Source: Polyangium sp. y55x31
Lineage (GTDB): Bacteria > Myxococcota_A > Polyangia > Polyangiales > Polyangiaceae
Reading direction: 5' to 3'
DNA: 64,000 nt
Assembly: GCF_029946505.1 (NCBI RefSeq)
Contig: NZ_JARZHG010000047.1
Span: forward strand, 24,802 to 88,801
Under the pieces are notes generated by a model. The model was not told the origin of the DNA. It did no database searches and saw only the letters and a program-made list of their open reading frames with translations. The position numbers were made by a program, and so were the translations under genes. How positions within the stretch are numbered: position 1 is the first letter of the stretch; the number at the start of each line of letters is the position of its first letter. Positions 50,854 through 60,479 of the stretch are shown here, in pieces.

Positions 50854-53800
50854 ATGAGCGGCACCCATAAGTTCCCCTCTTTTTCCGAGCTCACGTTCGC
50901 CGTCGAGGGGGGCAACAGCAGCGATGTCCTGAAGGTGCATTGGCCCGAGTCGGACGCGTCCGGCGTGACGCTCGGGGCCGGCTACGACATGGGCAACCGG
51001 TCCAAGGCCGAGGTGAAGGCCGACCTCGTCGCCGCGGGCGTGCCTGCGGCGGACGCGGAGAAGCTCAGCGCCGGCGCGGGGAAAAAGGGCAACGACGCCA
51101 AGAATTGGGTCGCGGCGAACGTCGGCACCCTCCCGAAGATCACGAAGGACGTCGCGAAGACGCTCTACGAGAAGATCTATCCGACGTACGTCGACAAGGC
51201 GAAGACGAGGGTCGCGGACAACGGCGGCGATTGGTCGAAGTATCCGACGGTGATGAAAGAGGTCCTCGTCGACCTCGCGTATCGCGGCGACCTCAGCACG
51301 AAGCACCCGCGCCTCATCGCGTGCATCAAGGAAAACGATTACGCGGACTTCTGCGCGCTCATCCACGACCTCGACTACTGGCAGGACAATACCAACCTCA
51401 AGAAGCAGAAGCCGAAGAACGCGGACGGCACGTACACGGCGAACCAGCGCGGCGGGTACAACTGGCGCATCATCGACCGCTCGGATTTCCTGAAGAAGCA
51501 CGCCGACGACGATGACGACGAGCCGGCGAACGACGAGCCGCATCCCGACATCGTCTACCGCGAGCCGACGCAAGAGTTCGACCTCGCCACGATGTCGGAC
51601 GACATGCTCTACGATCACCTGCGCGACGCGTGGAAGCGGGCGCAGAAGCGGTTCGGCAACGAGGGGAAGGCCGAGTACGATTTCCAGGACGAGAACGGCC
51701 GCGTGAACGTCCTGTCCGCGCGCGGCTTCGATCACGCGAAGAGGAAGCCGGTCCCGAGCACGAACACGAAGTACGACGATTGCATGTTCCTCGTCTACAA
51801 GACGAAGGAAGGGACGAAGAAGGTCTCGCTTTATCAGTGCACGACGGAGTGGACGATCGCGGGCAGCTCGTCGGTGCTCCTGCTCGGGCAGCACAAATAT
51901 GCGCTCGGCAATCACGGCATCTCGCGGTACGCGACCCACGTCAGCCTGAAGGACGTCAAGAAGCGGCAGGACCTGAGCAAGAAGAACTACCGCGCGCTCC
52001 GCCCGAACCCCACCGTGCGGACGACGCTCGTCACGGACGAGAACAAGGTCGGGCAGGTCGGCGAGACCTCGGACAAGGCCTACGACGCGGGCGACATCAA
52101 CATCCATTACGGCGGCGACACCGGCCTCGTGCCCGCGGACCGCAGCGGCGCGTGGTCCGCGGGCTGCCAGGTGATCGCGGGGATCGACAAGTACCTCGAG
52201 TTCATCAAGATCGTCGAGTCGGACGCCTCGATCAAGGGCACGATCAACAACGAGCTCTCGGACAAACCGTCGAAGGACGGCACGCGCTCGCTCATTTACA
52301 CGCTCGTCGAGGGGGACTTCCTCGCGCCGTCGAGCACGAGCGCCGGCATCGTCTTCCCGATCGTCGGCAAGGACGCCGAGGCGCATTATTCGCTGAACGA
52401 GGGCGGCGAGGGCGGGTTCTTCCCGATCGGGGCCAACAATTTCTGGCACGGCGGTATCCACCTCGACGCGAGCGGCGACGCGGTCCAGGCCATCGCCGAC
52501 GGCGACGTGGTCGCCTATCGCATCAACAAGAAGGCGCTCGAGGTGAAGCTCCTCGATGAGACGATGCGGTATTCGAACGGCTTCGTGCTCGTGCGGCACG
52601 AGCGATACACGCCGAAGGGCGCGAAGCTCGAGCTCTTCTCGCTCGCCGTGCATCTCCTGCCTTTCGAGGAGTACGGCGACGCGCAGAAAAAAAACCCGCC
52701 CGCGATGTTCAAGAAGCACGTGTTCACGATCGCCACCAGCGAGGACGCGGGCGGGCTCAACGTGCGCAAGGCGGGCAAGGGGACCGATGTCCTCCGGGTC
52801 GCGAAGCTCGGCGAGCAGATCACGTTCAAGAACCCGAACGCCGTCGCGCCCGGAGGCAAGCTCGTCGATGGATGGTACGAGCTCGCGGGGGGCGGCACGG
52901 TGTACGTACGCACCGGGGACAAACCCAGCGTCAAGTACGAGTTCAAGCTCGAACCCGAGAAGCTCGATCAGGTCGTCAATTGCAAGATCCCGGTCGCGGC
53001 GGGCACGGTCCTCGGGTATCCCGGCGTGTTCTTCACGCGGCCTTCGACGGTGCATTTCGAGGTGCTGACCGGCGACGCGGGGTTCATGAAGAACCCCAAG
53101 GGCGACCAGGGCGGCAAGGGGCTCCTCAAGATCGCGGCCGGCACGAAGCTGAAGACGCGCAAGACCACGACGCCGCCCGAGGTGAAGGTGGACATGCCGG
53201 TGGGCTCGCGGCTGCGCCTCGTCGAACAACCGCCCGGCGATCTGCGCAAGGTGGCGTGCGCCGAGATCGTGGGCTGGACGAAGCGCAGCAACCTCGGGCC
53301 GTATGACAAAGCGACCCAGTCGTACGCGCTGGAAGCGCCGCTGACGACGCTCACGACCCAGCCGGGCGGGGGCGCGACGATCACGATCGACGCGAAGAAG
53401 GGCGACAAACTCTACTACGTCGCGGAGAAGGGCGACACCGATCGCCAGGTGCGCTTCACGCTGCCGAAGGCGGAGCAGGACAAACGCACGGGCTGGGCGA
53501 AGCGCGACGCGCTCGGCGATTGGAACGGGACGACGTCGCGGTACACGTTGAAGGCGGCGCTCGCGGTCCTGTACAAGGACAAACCCGACGGCGCGTTCAC
53601 GTTCGAGGACGGCGCGGGGACGGCCGCGGAGGACATCTTCACGGACGCCTTGCCCGCGACCGATGCGCGGGTCTGCAAGGACAAGCAAGGCAAGACCTGG
53701 CAAGAGGTGGAGTGCGGCGGCAGCAAAGGCTGGGTCGAGATCGACAAGGACGCGAAGCTCCTCTCGCCGTACGACTGGCCGCGCTGGCAACAAATCGAGG

Positions 53801-55959
53801 ATCCAGCAGGGTTCAGCCAGGATGGGCTCTGTGACGCCAAGGGGCTGCTCGCGCTCGTCGACGCGAACAAAGACGGGAAGGTGACGGCGGAGGAGATCAA
53901 GGCGGCCGTGAAAGACCCCGCCGTCGCGCAGAAGCTACGTCGCCTCGCGTGCCTGCACCCGACGGAGTGGGCCGGCGAGATACCAGGGCTCGATCGTTTG
54001 TCGGGTCCGCCCTGGAACCTCGACGGCGCGTCGCTCACGGCGACGCGCGACTACATCAAGAAGCTCGGCTTCTGGGGGGACGCATCGAGCGCCGGTTTGC
54101 CCGCGAAGGACAAAGTCTGGCACCTGCATCCGATCGGCTTGATCGAGCACTGGCGCATGCTCTCGCTCCTGCAAGCGCCGCCGGCGGAGAACCAGCCGGC
54201 CGACGACGATCCGCCCGACGACGAGAAGCCCGACGAGAAGCCGAAGCAGCAGGGGACCGTGACCCCGCAAACGGCGTACAGCGAGCTCGTCCTCCTCTGC
54301 AAGGACGATATCGACGGCCGGCAGCGCGCCGTGAAGAACCAGTACCGCCTGGAGGTGGTCGGCGACGACACGGTGACCGTGATGCACCGGGACAGCGCGA
54401 CGCCATCGCCGGGTGCGCTCGTCGTCACGTGCCGCGGCGAGAACACGTCGGTGAAGGCCGCGCCGAAGAGTGACGGCTACACGCACTACGAGTTCGATGC
54501 TCCGTTCAAGGGTGCCGCGCTCACGAACGTCCTCGAGGGCACGTTCTGGAAGAATTTGACCCAGGAGACGGTGTACGAGGTCAAGGGTCTCTCGAAGCCG
54601 ATCACCGTGGCCAGCTATCGGCCGAACGAGTGGAAGCTCTCCATCAAGCTTCCCCCGATGCGCGGCTACAAGGCGGGCGCGAAGCTCGAGACCCAGACCC
54701 AGGTGGTCGTCGGCCCCAAGGGCGTCGCCGTCGCGCAGAAAAAGACGGCGACGCTCGAGAAGGAAGTCAGCGGCTGGAAGAACACGACGACCCAGAAGCA
54801 GAAGGCGACCCAGACGACCGCGGTGGCGGTGACCGCCTCGCAGATGATCGCCGCGCAGCAGCTCGCCGCGAAGAGCAGCACCAAGACGAAACCGACGGAG
54901 CGGGACCCCATCGAGCTGACCTGCGACGGCGTCACCCTCAAGAGCGAGATCGTCAAGAAGGCGAAAGAGATCCTCTCGATCGTCAAGGTGGCCAAACAGG
55001 CGCTGCAGATCATCGCGACCATTCAAGACCGCGTGCCCAAGGTGGGATGGTACGCCGAGGTCAACGTCCAGCTCTTCCAGGGCTCGTTCGAGCTCGAATG
55101 GGGGATGAAGGAGTACACCGATTACCGGACGTATCTCTGGATCAAGGGGAACATCGAGCTCGTCCTCTTCGCGATCTCCCTCGAGGTCGGCGTGGGAATC
55201 GAGTGCGGCTTCAAGGCGCAGGTCTTCGCGAAGATCGACGGCGAGCTGAAGATCGGCCTGAGCGCGGAGCGAATCAAGCCTGGGGCGGCGATGGCGCTCG
55301 AGGTCCCGCTGAAATTGACCATCACGGGGGCCGTGGGGGCACGCTTCGAGGCGGGCAACTGGGTCCAAGTCGAGGGCACGTTCGAGACGGCGCTGGAGAT
55401 CACCGGCACGTTCGAGCTGCACATGGAGAAGGGCGCCTCGATCGCGGGATCGATGGAATGGACGGGGCTCAAAGGGAAGATCAACGCCTCGGTGGGCGAG
55501 GGCGGCTCGCTCGGCTCCTACGAATCCGAGCAGTCGCTCGTCGACGGGCAGGATCTCGGGAGCTTCAAGTGGCCGGACAAACCTTACGAGCCGCCCGTCG
55601 CCAGCCGGAGCGCCATCAAGTCGATCCTGAAAGACAAGATGACCGAAGGCTGGGACGTGCGGGTCGTCACGCCGTCCGGCCAGATGTTCGTCCCCGACAA
55701 GGAGTGGACGGCCGACGAGATCGCGGAGAAGCTCACGGCGAAGATCGACAGCCGGAGCGACATCCTGCGCGATACGCGATCGATCGAGGGGCTCGCGCAC
55801 GACATCCGGCAACGGCTCGACGTGCTCGGCAAGAGGGACTGGTCGCGGGACTGGGTCGAAGACAAAGCCTTCCTGAACTTCGTCAACAAGGAGCTCGATG
55901 TGATCATCACGGGCAGTTATATCGACCCGTGCAAGGAGCTCCTGGACAGGTGCACATAG
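50854..55959 (+). CDS. Giant multi-domain cell-wall-targeting protein, candidate T6SS effector
   Basis: 1701 residues, no signal peptide. Segments by eye: (1) 1-205, lysozyme/pesticin-like, with FAVEGGN supplying a catalytic Glu and GVTLGAGYDMGN; (2) 290-460, L,D-transpeptidase-like, with INIHYGGD near 414 and SAGCQVIAG near 437 (candidate nucleophile); (3) 510-745, M23-like, where FWHGGIHLDA has His in place of the usual zinc-ligand Asp, then VHLLPF and VHFEV; an SH3-like insert with GGLNVRKAGKG lies inside; (4) 770-975, more SH3-like repeats; (5) about 1000-1017, an EF-hand-like DANKDGKVTAEE; (6) from about 1130, a long beta-rich region with FELEWGMKEYTDYRTYLWIK, typical of VgrG-linked proteins; (7) a short helical C-terminus. 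Four bases separate it from the next gene. Confidence 0.7.
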   Translation: MSGTHKFPSFSELTFAVEGGNSSDVLKVHWPESDASGVTLGAGYDMGNRSKAEVKADLVAAGVPAADAEKLSAGAGKKGNDAKNWVAANVGTLPKITKDVAKTLYEKIYPTYVDKAKTRVADNGGDWSKYPTVMKEVLVDLAYRGDLSTKHPRLIACIKENDYADFCALIHDLDYWQDNTNLKKQKPKNADGTYTANQRGGYNWRIIDRSDFLKKHADDDDDEPANDEPHPDIVYREPTQEFDLATMSDDMLYDHLRDAWKRAQKRFGNEGKAEYDFQDENGRVNVLSARGFDHAKRKPVPSTNTKYDDCMFLVYKTKEGTKKVSLYQCTTEWTIAGSSSVLLLGQHKYALGNHGISRYATHVSLKDVKKRQDLSKKNYRALRPNPTVRTTLVTDENKVGQVGETSDKAYDAGDINIHYGGDTGLVPADRSGAWSAGCQVIAGIDKYLEFIKIVESDASIKGTINNELSDKPSKDGTRSLIYTLVEGDFLAPSSTSAGIVFPIVGKDAEAHYSLNEGGEGGFFPIGANNFWHGGIHLDASGDAVQAIADGDVVAYRINKKALEVKLLDETMRYSNGFVLVRHERYTPKGAKLELFSLAVHLLPFEEYGDAQKKNPPAMFKKHVFTIATSEDAGGLNVRKAGKGTDVLRVAKLGEQITFKNPNAVAPGGKLVDGWYELAGGGTVYVRTGDKPSVKYEFKLEPEKLDQVVNCKIPVAAGTVLGYPGVFFTRPSTVHFEVLTGDAGFMKNPKGDQGGKGLLKIAAGTKLKTRKTTTPPEVKVDMPVGSRLRLVEQPPGDLRKVACAEIVGWTKRSNLGPYDKATQSYALEAPLTTLTTQPGGGATITIDAKKGDKLYYVAEKGDTDRQVRFTLPKAEQDKRTGWAKRDALGDWNGTTSRYTLKAALAVLYKDKPDGAFTFEDGAGTAAEDIFTDALPATDARVCKDKQGKTWQEVECGGSKGWVEIDKDAKLLSPYDWPRWQQIEDPAGFSQDGLCDAKGLLALVDANKDGKVTAEEIKAAVKDPAVAQKLRRLACLHPTEWAGEIPGLDRLSGPPWNLDGASLTATRDYIKKLGFWGDASSAGLPAKDKVWHLHPIGLIEHWRMLSLLQAPPAENQPADDDPPDDEKPDEKPKQQGTVTPQTAYSELVLLCKDDIDGRQRAVKNQYRLEVVGDDTVTVMHRDSATPSPGALVVTCRGENTSVKAAPKSDGYTHYEFDAPFKGAALTNVLEGTFWKNLTQETVYEVKGLSKPITVASYRPNEWKLSIKLPPMRGYKAGAKLETQTQVVVGPKGVAVAQKKTATLEKEVSGWKNTTTQKQKATQTTAVAVTASQMIAAQQLAAKSSTKTKPTERDPIELTCDGVTLKSEIVKKAKEILSIVKVAKQALQIIATIQDRVPKVGWYAEVNVQLFQGSFELEWGMKEYTDYRTYLWIKGNIELVLFAISLEVGVGIECGFKAQVFAKIDGELKIGLSAERIKPGAAMALEVPLKLTITGAVGARFEAGNWVQVEGTFETALEITGTFELHMEKGASIAGSMEWTGLKGKINASVGEGGSLGSYESEQSLVDGQDLGSFKWPDKPYEPPVASRSAIKSILKDKMTEGWDVRVVTPSGQMFVPDKEWTADEIAEKLTAKIDSRSDILRDTRSIEGLAHDIRQRLDVLGKRDWSRDWVEDKAFLNFVNKELDVIITGSYIDPCKELLDRCT

Positions 55960-55963
55960 GACC

Positions 55964-56746
55964 ATGCCGGGCAAGCCCATCTTCCACCTGAACCTCACGC
56001 TGCGCGCCTGCCTCGCGCGGATCACGCTGAACGGCTTTCAGCTTTTGGCCGTGGACGCGCGCGCGCCGATCAGCGTGGCGCCGCCGATCAATCAGCTCCT
56101 CGTCGGCAAGGGGAACGTGCTCGAAATCCAGGCGCTGCCGACGATCACGCGCGAGGGGATGAGCTCGCCGCTCGACATCGACATCACGGGCTCGGTGTCG
56201 GCGTATCAGAAAGGGGACATCGTGGCGCCGGACGCGGGCGGGGAGATCGTGCTGCCGATCGACCTGCGAACGGCGCTCGCCGGCGCGGTCCCTTCGATCC
56301 CCCTGCTCATGAAGCTCGAATTCGACAACGAGGGGCCGGCATTCCCGGAGCTCTTCCGGGAGGCGGAGATCATCGAGGATCCGGAGCCGCTGCTCGCCTA
56401 CGCGACGCACCTTCGGGATCTGTTCGCCGCGGCGGACGTGGCCGGGCTCGTGAAGGAGTTCGCGCCGAAGCTCCGCGATTACGGGGCCGCGTACGACCAG
56501 ACGGAGGCCCGCATGCGCGACGAATTCGTGGGCTTCGTGCAGAACAACCTGCTCCCGGGGCCGATGGATCTCGCGTTCGACGAGGCGGAGATCCTGCCGG
56601 TGTCGATGTGTGAAGGTCGAATCTGGGAGCTCGTACGCAAGCCGAAGCGCCCGCTGCTCTCGACGCTCCCGAACAAGGCCGGCGGGCGATTCAAGATCCC
56701 GGTCTACGTCGCGCGTGAGGGCGGCGCCCTCCGGGTCGTGCGCTGA
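55964..56746 (+). CDS. Partner of the giant effector; unknown, possible immunity or adaptor
   Basis: The 260-residue product starts four bases after the effector stop, so co-expression is clear. Its first half is beta-rich (FHLNLTLRACLARITLNGFQ, LVGKGNVLEIQALPTI) and the second half helical (EPLLAYATHLRDLFAAADVA, KLRDYGAAYDQTEARM). No signal peptide and no known motif. In T6SS islands the small gene after an effector is often the immunity or an adaptor/chaperone. Periplasmic cell-wall effectors need a periplasmic immunity, which this cytoplasmic-looking protein does not offer, so an adaptor role is more likely. This is inference from order only. Confidence 0.55.
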   Translation: MPGKPIFHLNLTLRACLARITLNGFQLLAVDARAPISVAPPINQLLVGKGNVLEIQALPTITREGMSSPLDIDITGSVSAYQKGDIVAPDAGGEIVLPIDLRTALAGAVPSIPLLMKLEFDNEGPAFPELFREAEIIEDPEPLLAYATHLRDLFAAADVAGLVKEFAPKLRDYGAAYDQTEARMRDEFVGFVQNNLLPGPMDLAFDEAEILPVSMCEGRIWELVRKPKRPLLSTLPNKAGGRFKIPVYVAREGGALRVVR

Positions 56747-56753
56747 CCACGCT

Positions 56754-57596
56754 TCAGAGCGAGAAGATCCAGCGGTTTGGCTTCTCTTCCGGCGGCGCGG
56801 GCGCCGGCGCCTTCGGGGCCTCTTCCGGGGACGCTTCGTTCTTCGCCGACATGTCGCCGGTGGGGTTGTCGAAGCGGCGGCTCGTGTCGACGCGCGAAAG
56901 CGGCAGCATCAAATCGATGAGGCCCTTCGCCGCCGGACGTGGACCGGCCGCGATTTCGGCCGCCGCAGCGACGTACGCGTCCTTGACCTGCGGGCTCGGG
57001 ACGAGGACCTGGCCCTGCGGATGGAGCTGCAAGCCGAGGCCGAGATCGACCTTCGTGTTCGCGAGCTTGACGCCGCTGCCCTCGTCGATCGCGAGCTGCA
57101 CGAGCGCCTGCGCGAGCGTCGAGGGGCGCTTCTGGAGGCCGAATGCGTTGAAGAGCAGATCGCCGAGCTTCGCGACGAGCTTCAGCGTGGAGTCGATGAC
57201 CTGATCGGACTCGACACGCGCGAGGACCGGATACTCGGGCGGCACCTCGGGCGCGGGGCGCAGGTCGCCGGCCTCGTTCTTCGGGCCGGTCAGGGGCGTC
57301 GCGTCCGCGCCCTCGACCATGAAGCCTTCGAGCTCGATGCCGATGTCGAGCGGGCGCACGTGGACGAGCGTGAGCGAGCCGCGCAGGTAACGATCGGCGA
57401 GCTGCTCGATCACGAGCTCGTCGCGCAGGTTGTGGATCGCGGTGCGATGCAGCTCCTCGGCGAGGATGCGCCGCAGCTCCAACATGCCGCGGCGATCGAC
57501 GGCGACGCTGCGCAAAAAGGCGAGGATCCCGTGCCTGTCGAGGCGCTTTTGCCTCCCGAACTGGAAGAGGCCATGGCCCGTTCGGAAGAACGTCAT
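56754..57596 (-). CDS. Unknown protein encoded against the T6SS genes
   Basis: The 280-residue product has GGGAGAG-type ribosome binding before the ATG at 57596. It begins with a short basic leader (FRTGHGLFQFGRQKRLDRHG), continues as an alpha/beta domain with RYLRGSLTLVHVRPLDIGIE and later KVDLGLGLQLHPQGQVLVP, and closes in a Pro/Ala/Glu-rich tail (PEEAPKAPAPAPPEEKPNRW). No recognised family. Convergent with the partner gene (seven-base gap) and divergent from VgrG. Its place between them suggests a T6SS-linked role such as immunity or regulation, but nothing in the sequence proves it. Confidence 0.6.
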   Translation of the reverse strand: MTFFRTGHGLFQFGRQKRLDRHGILAFLRSVAVDRRGMLELRRILAEELHRTAIHNLRDELVIEQLADRYLRGSLTLVHVRPLDIGIELEGFMVEGADATPLTGPKNEAGDLRPAPEVPPEYPVLARVESDQVIDSTLKLVAKLGDLLFNAFGLQKRPSTLAQALVQLAIDEGSGVKLANTKVDLGLGLQLHPQGQVLVPSPQVKDAYVAAAAEIAAGPRPAAKGLIDLMLPLSRVDTSRRFDNPTGDMSAKNEASPEEAPKAPAPAPPEEKPNRWIFSL

Positions 57597-57713
57597 CGGC
57601 AGGTCTCTCCCGGCAAGTGTGCCACAGTCGTTCGATCTTCGATGAGTGTGCGCCAGAGATCAAGCCTCTTGCCGAAAACCCGAGAAGCCCGGTACGCTCT
57701 CGCCTGAAGATCC

Positions 57714-59714
57714 ATGCCTTATCCGCAGGGCACCCTCGGCATCGCCATCTCGACGCCCTTCGGCGCGGACGCGGTGCTGCTCGTCGATCTGCACGGCGAA
57801 GAGCGGATCTCGGGGCTCTTCCGCTTCGAGCTCGAGCTGCTTTCGCCCGAGAAGGCGCTCGACTTCAAGGCGATCGTCGGCAAGGGCGTGACCTTGACGA
57901 TCCGGGGCATGGCCAAGGAGAAGCCGCGCTTCATCCACGGGATCTGCACGCGGTTCGTCCAGGCGGGGCGCGTCGGCAAGCAGACGCGCTACCGCGCCGA
58001 GCTACACCCGTGGTTATGGATGCTCGGCAAGACCAGCGATTGCCGGATCTTCCAGGAGAAGAGCGTCCCCGAGATCATGAAGGCGCTCTTCCAGGAGCTC
58101 GGCTTCTCGTCGGGTGAACACTTCAAGGATTCGCTGAAGGGATCCTACGCGCCGCGCCCCTACTGCGTGCAGTACCAGGAGACCGCGCTCGATTTCGTGT
58201 CGCGGCTCATGGAGGACGAGGGGATCCATTATTATTTCAAGCACGAGGACGGCAAGCACGTGATGGTGCTCTCGGACGACAGCGCGTCCGCCACGCCGTG
58301 CCCGAACCTCGACAAGGCGCGGTTCGTCGAGCAGTTCTCCACGTCGGTGGACGAGGACGCGGTCGTCGAGTGCACGCTCGAAGAGGAGATCGTCGCGGGG
58401 AAGTACGCGGCGACGGATTACAACTTCGAGATGCCGAGCACGTCGCTGCTCGCGGAGGTCTCTGGCGAATCGGGCAAGCTCGAGCTCTTCGAGTACCCGG
58501 GCGGGCACATCGAGAAGAGCCCGGGCGACGCGCGCGCGAAGCTCCGCATCGAGGCCGAGGAGGCGCGGGCCGTGCGTTTGTCGGGCACGTCCAATTGTCG
58601 CGCCTTCACGGCGGGCCACGCGTTCAAGCTCGACGAGCACGATCGGGACGACGCGAACACCGACTGGGTCCTCGCGTCGATCGTGCACCGCGCGAGCCAG
58701 GAGGGGTACACGAATACCTTCGAGGCGTTCCCGAAGAAGACCTCGTACCGCCCGCCGCGCATCACGCCGAAGCCCGCGATCCCCGGCACGCAGACGGCCG
58801 TCGTCGTGGGCAAGAGCGGCGAGGAGCAGTGGACGGACGAATACGGGCGCATCAAGGTCCAGTTCCACTGGGATCGCAAGGGCGCGAAGGACGACAAGAG
58901 CTCGTGCTTCGTGCGCGTCGTGCAGGCGTGGGCGGGCAAGAGCTGGGGCGCGTGGTTCTTGCCGCGCATCGGGCAAGAGGTCGTCGTGAGCTTCATCGAC
59001 GGCGACCCGGATCGGCCGCTCGTGACGGGCTCGGTCTACAACGCGGAGCAGACGGTGCCGTACGGGCTGCCGGGCGCGCAGACGAAGAGCACGATCCTGA
59101 GCCGATCGTCGAAGGAGGGCGAGGCGGGGAACGAATTGCGCTTCGACGACAAGAAGGACAGCGAGGAGTTTTACGCGCACGCCCAGAAGGACATGCTCTT
59201 CGAGGTGGAGAACGACTGGACGATCAAGGTCCTCCACGATTACGTGAAGAACGTCAAGAACGAGCGGAAGGTGACGATCGAGGAGGGCGACGAGACGCTC
59301 ACGGTCACCAAGGGCAACCGCACGATCAAGGTCGACAAGGGCGACGAGACGCACAGCGTGAAGGGCAAACGCACGCTGGAGGTCACCAAGGACGAGGCGC
59401 ACACGAACAAGGCGAACCTCGATTACAAGGTGACGAAGAACTACACGATCAAGGTCGACGGCGACCTCGTGATCGAGGCAAAGAGCGTCACGATCAAGGC
59501 CAAGCAGGCCTTCACGATGAAGGCGGGCACGGATTTCAAGGCCGAGTCCGGGACGGCGATGGACCTGAAGGCCGGCACCGATTTCAAGGCCAAGGGCGGG
59601 ACGAACATGACGCTCGAAGGCGCGATCGCGCTGAAGGCGAAGGGCGGCGCGCAGGCCGCGGTGGAAGGCGGCGGCATGCTGACCTTGAAGGGCGGCATGG
59701 TGAAGATCAACTAG
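57714..59714 (+). CDS. vgrG: T6SS spike protein VgrG
   Basis: Full-length VgrG of 666 residues. The gp27-like part covers about 1-370, with LVDLHGEERISGLFRFELEL, PRFIHGICTRFV, RPYCVQYQETALDFVSRLME and DEGIHYYFKHEDGKH. The gp5 OB-fold is at about 375-440 (DEYGRIKVQFHWDRKGAK, SSCFVRVVQAWAGKSWGAWF, FIDGDPDRPLVTGSVYN). After it come the repeating short strands of the needle (TVTKGNRTIKVDKGDETHSV, TMKAGTDFKAE) to the end. No C-terminal toxin domain. It forms the spike trimer that loads the PAAR-like tip and effectors. Upstream lies the giant effector cluster, downstream the YwqK and DUF4280 genes. Confidence 0.96.
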   Translation: MPYPQGTLGIAISTPFGADAVLLVDLHGEERISGLFRFELELLSPEKALDFKAIVGKGVTLTIRGMAKEKPRFIHGICTRFVQAGRVGKQTRYRAELHPWLWMLGKTSDCRIFQEKSVPEIMKALFQELGFSSGEHFKDSLKGSYAPRPYCVQYQETALDFVSRLMEDEGIHYYFKHEDGKHVMVLSDDSASATPCPNLDKARFVEQFSTSVDEDAVVECTLEEEIVAGKYAATDYNFEMPSTSLLAEVSGESGKLELFEYPGGHIEKSPGDARAKLRIEAEEARAVRLSGTSNCRAFTAGHAFKLDEHDRDDANTDWVLASIVHRASQEGYTNTFEAFPKKTSYRPPRITPKPAIPGTQTAVVVGKSGEEQWTDEYGRIKVQFHWDRKGAKDDKSSCFVRVVQAWAGKSWGAWFLPRIGQEVVVSFIDGDPDRPLVTGSVYNAEQTVPYGLPGAQTKSTILSRSSKEGEAGNELRFDDKKDSEEFYAHAQKDMLFEVENDWTIKVLHDYVKNVKNERKVTIEEGDETLTVTKGNRTIKVDKGDETHSVKGKRTLEVTKDEAHTNKANLDYKVTKNYTIKVDGDLVIEAKSVTIKAKQAFTMKAGTDFKAESGTAMDLKAGTDFKAKGGTNMTLEGAIALKAKGGAQAAVEGGGMLTLKGGMVKIN

Positions 59715-59724
59715 CGAGGGTCCG

Positions 59725-60477
59725 ATGCCGACCGACCACGAAGAGCGCGACGAGAACGGCAAGCTGATCTCCCGGTTCCAGATGGAAGACGGCGCGCTGC
59801 ACGGCGAGTTCGTGCAGTACGGGGAGACCGAGAAGCAGATCGCGCACCGGGCGTTTTACCAGAAGGGCAAGCTGCACGGTTTGTCGATCACGTACGACCC
59901 GGAGGGGCGCGAGGTCGAGCGTTCGTCCTTCGAGAACGGCGTCTTGCACGGCGAGACGAAGCTCCACGACGAGAACGGCAAGATCTCGCAGATCGTCACG
60001 TTCCTGAAGGGCGAGCAGCACGGGCCGACGCGGCTCTACGACGACGGCCGGCTGCGCACCTTGATCCATTTCGAGAAGGGCAAGCAGAACGGCCCGTTTC
60101 TTTCGTTCGACGAGCAAGGAAACGAGGTCGTCCGCTCGTTCTACAAGAACGGCAAGCTCGAAGGCGAGTCGCTTTTCCTCGACGGCAAGGGCAACACGCT
60201 GCGCAAAGCGAACTACAAGGCGGACAAACTGCACGGGGAGGTCGTCGAGTACTTCCCGAACGGCGAAGTCCGCGAGCGCTCGACCTACGACAACGGCAAA
60301 AAGCAGGGCGACGCGTTCAGCTACGACGTGCAGGGCAAGCTGAAGTCGAAGGCGACGTACAAGGACGGCGAGAAGCGCATCGAGGTCGAGTACGACGACA
60401 AGGGCATTCCGAAGTCGAAGGAGGAGAAAAAAGAGTCCTTCTTCGACAAGGTCGTGAACAAGCTCGCGGGAGGCTGA
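59725..60477 (+). CDS. YwqK/MORN-repeat protein between VgrG and the tip gene
   Basis: The 250-residue product is built of about nine repeats of roughly 23 residues with the core NGxLHGExxxYxxxG (for example KGKLHGLSITYDPEGREVE and NGVLHGETKLHDENGK), the MORN-like pattern of YwqK-family antitoxins. A charged tail with SFFDKVVNKLAGG ends it. GAGGG lies five bases before the ATG. YwqK family proteins neutralise toxins in some TA or T6SS settings, so it is a candidate immunity protein; a structural adaptor is an alternative. Two bases separate it from the tip gene. Confidence 0.82.
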   Translation: MPTDHEERDENGKLISRFQMEDGALHGEFVQYGETEKQIAHRAFYQKGKLHGLSITYDPEGREVERSSFENGVLHGETKLHDENGKISQIVTFLKGEQHGPTRLYDDGRLRTLIHFEKGKQNGPFLSFDEQGNEVVRSFYKNGKLEGESLFLDGKGNTLRKANYKADKLHGEVVEYFPNGEVRERSTYDNGKKQGDAFSYDVQGKLKSKATYKDGEKRIEVEYDDKGIPKSKEEKKESFFDKVVNKLAGG

Positions 60478-60479
60478 CG

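Noticed and set aside
57714..59714. VgrG as an evolved (toxin-fused) VgrG
   Set aside because: The chain ends in needle repeats; no additional C-terminal domain follows residue 660.
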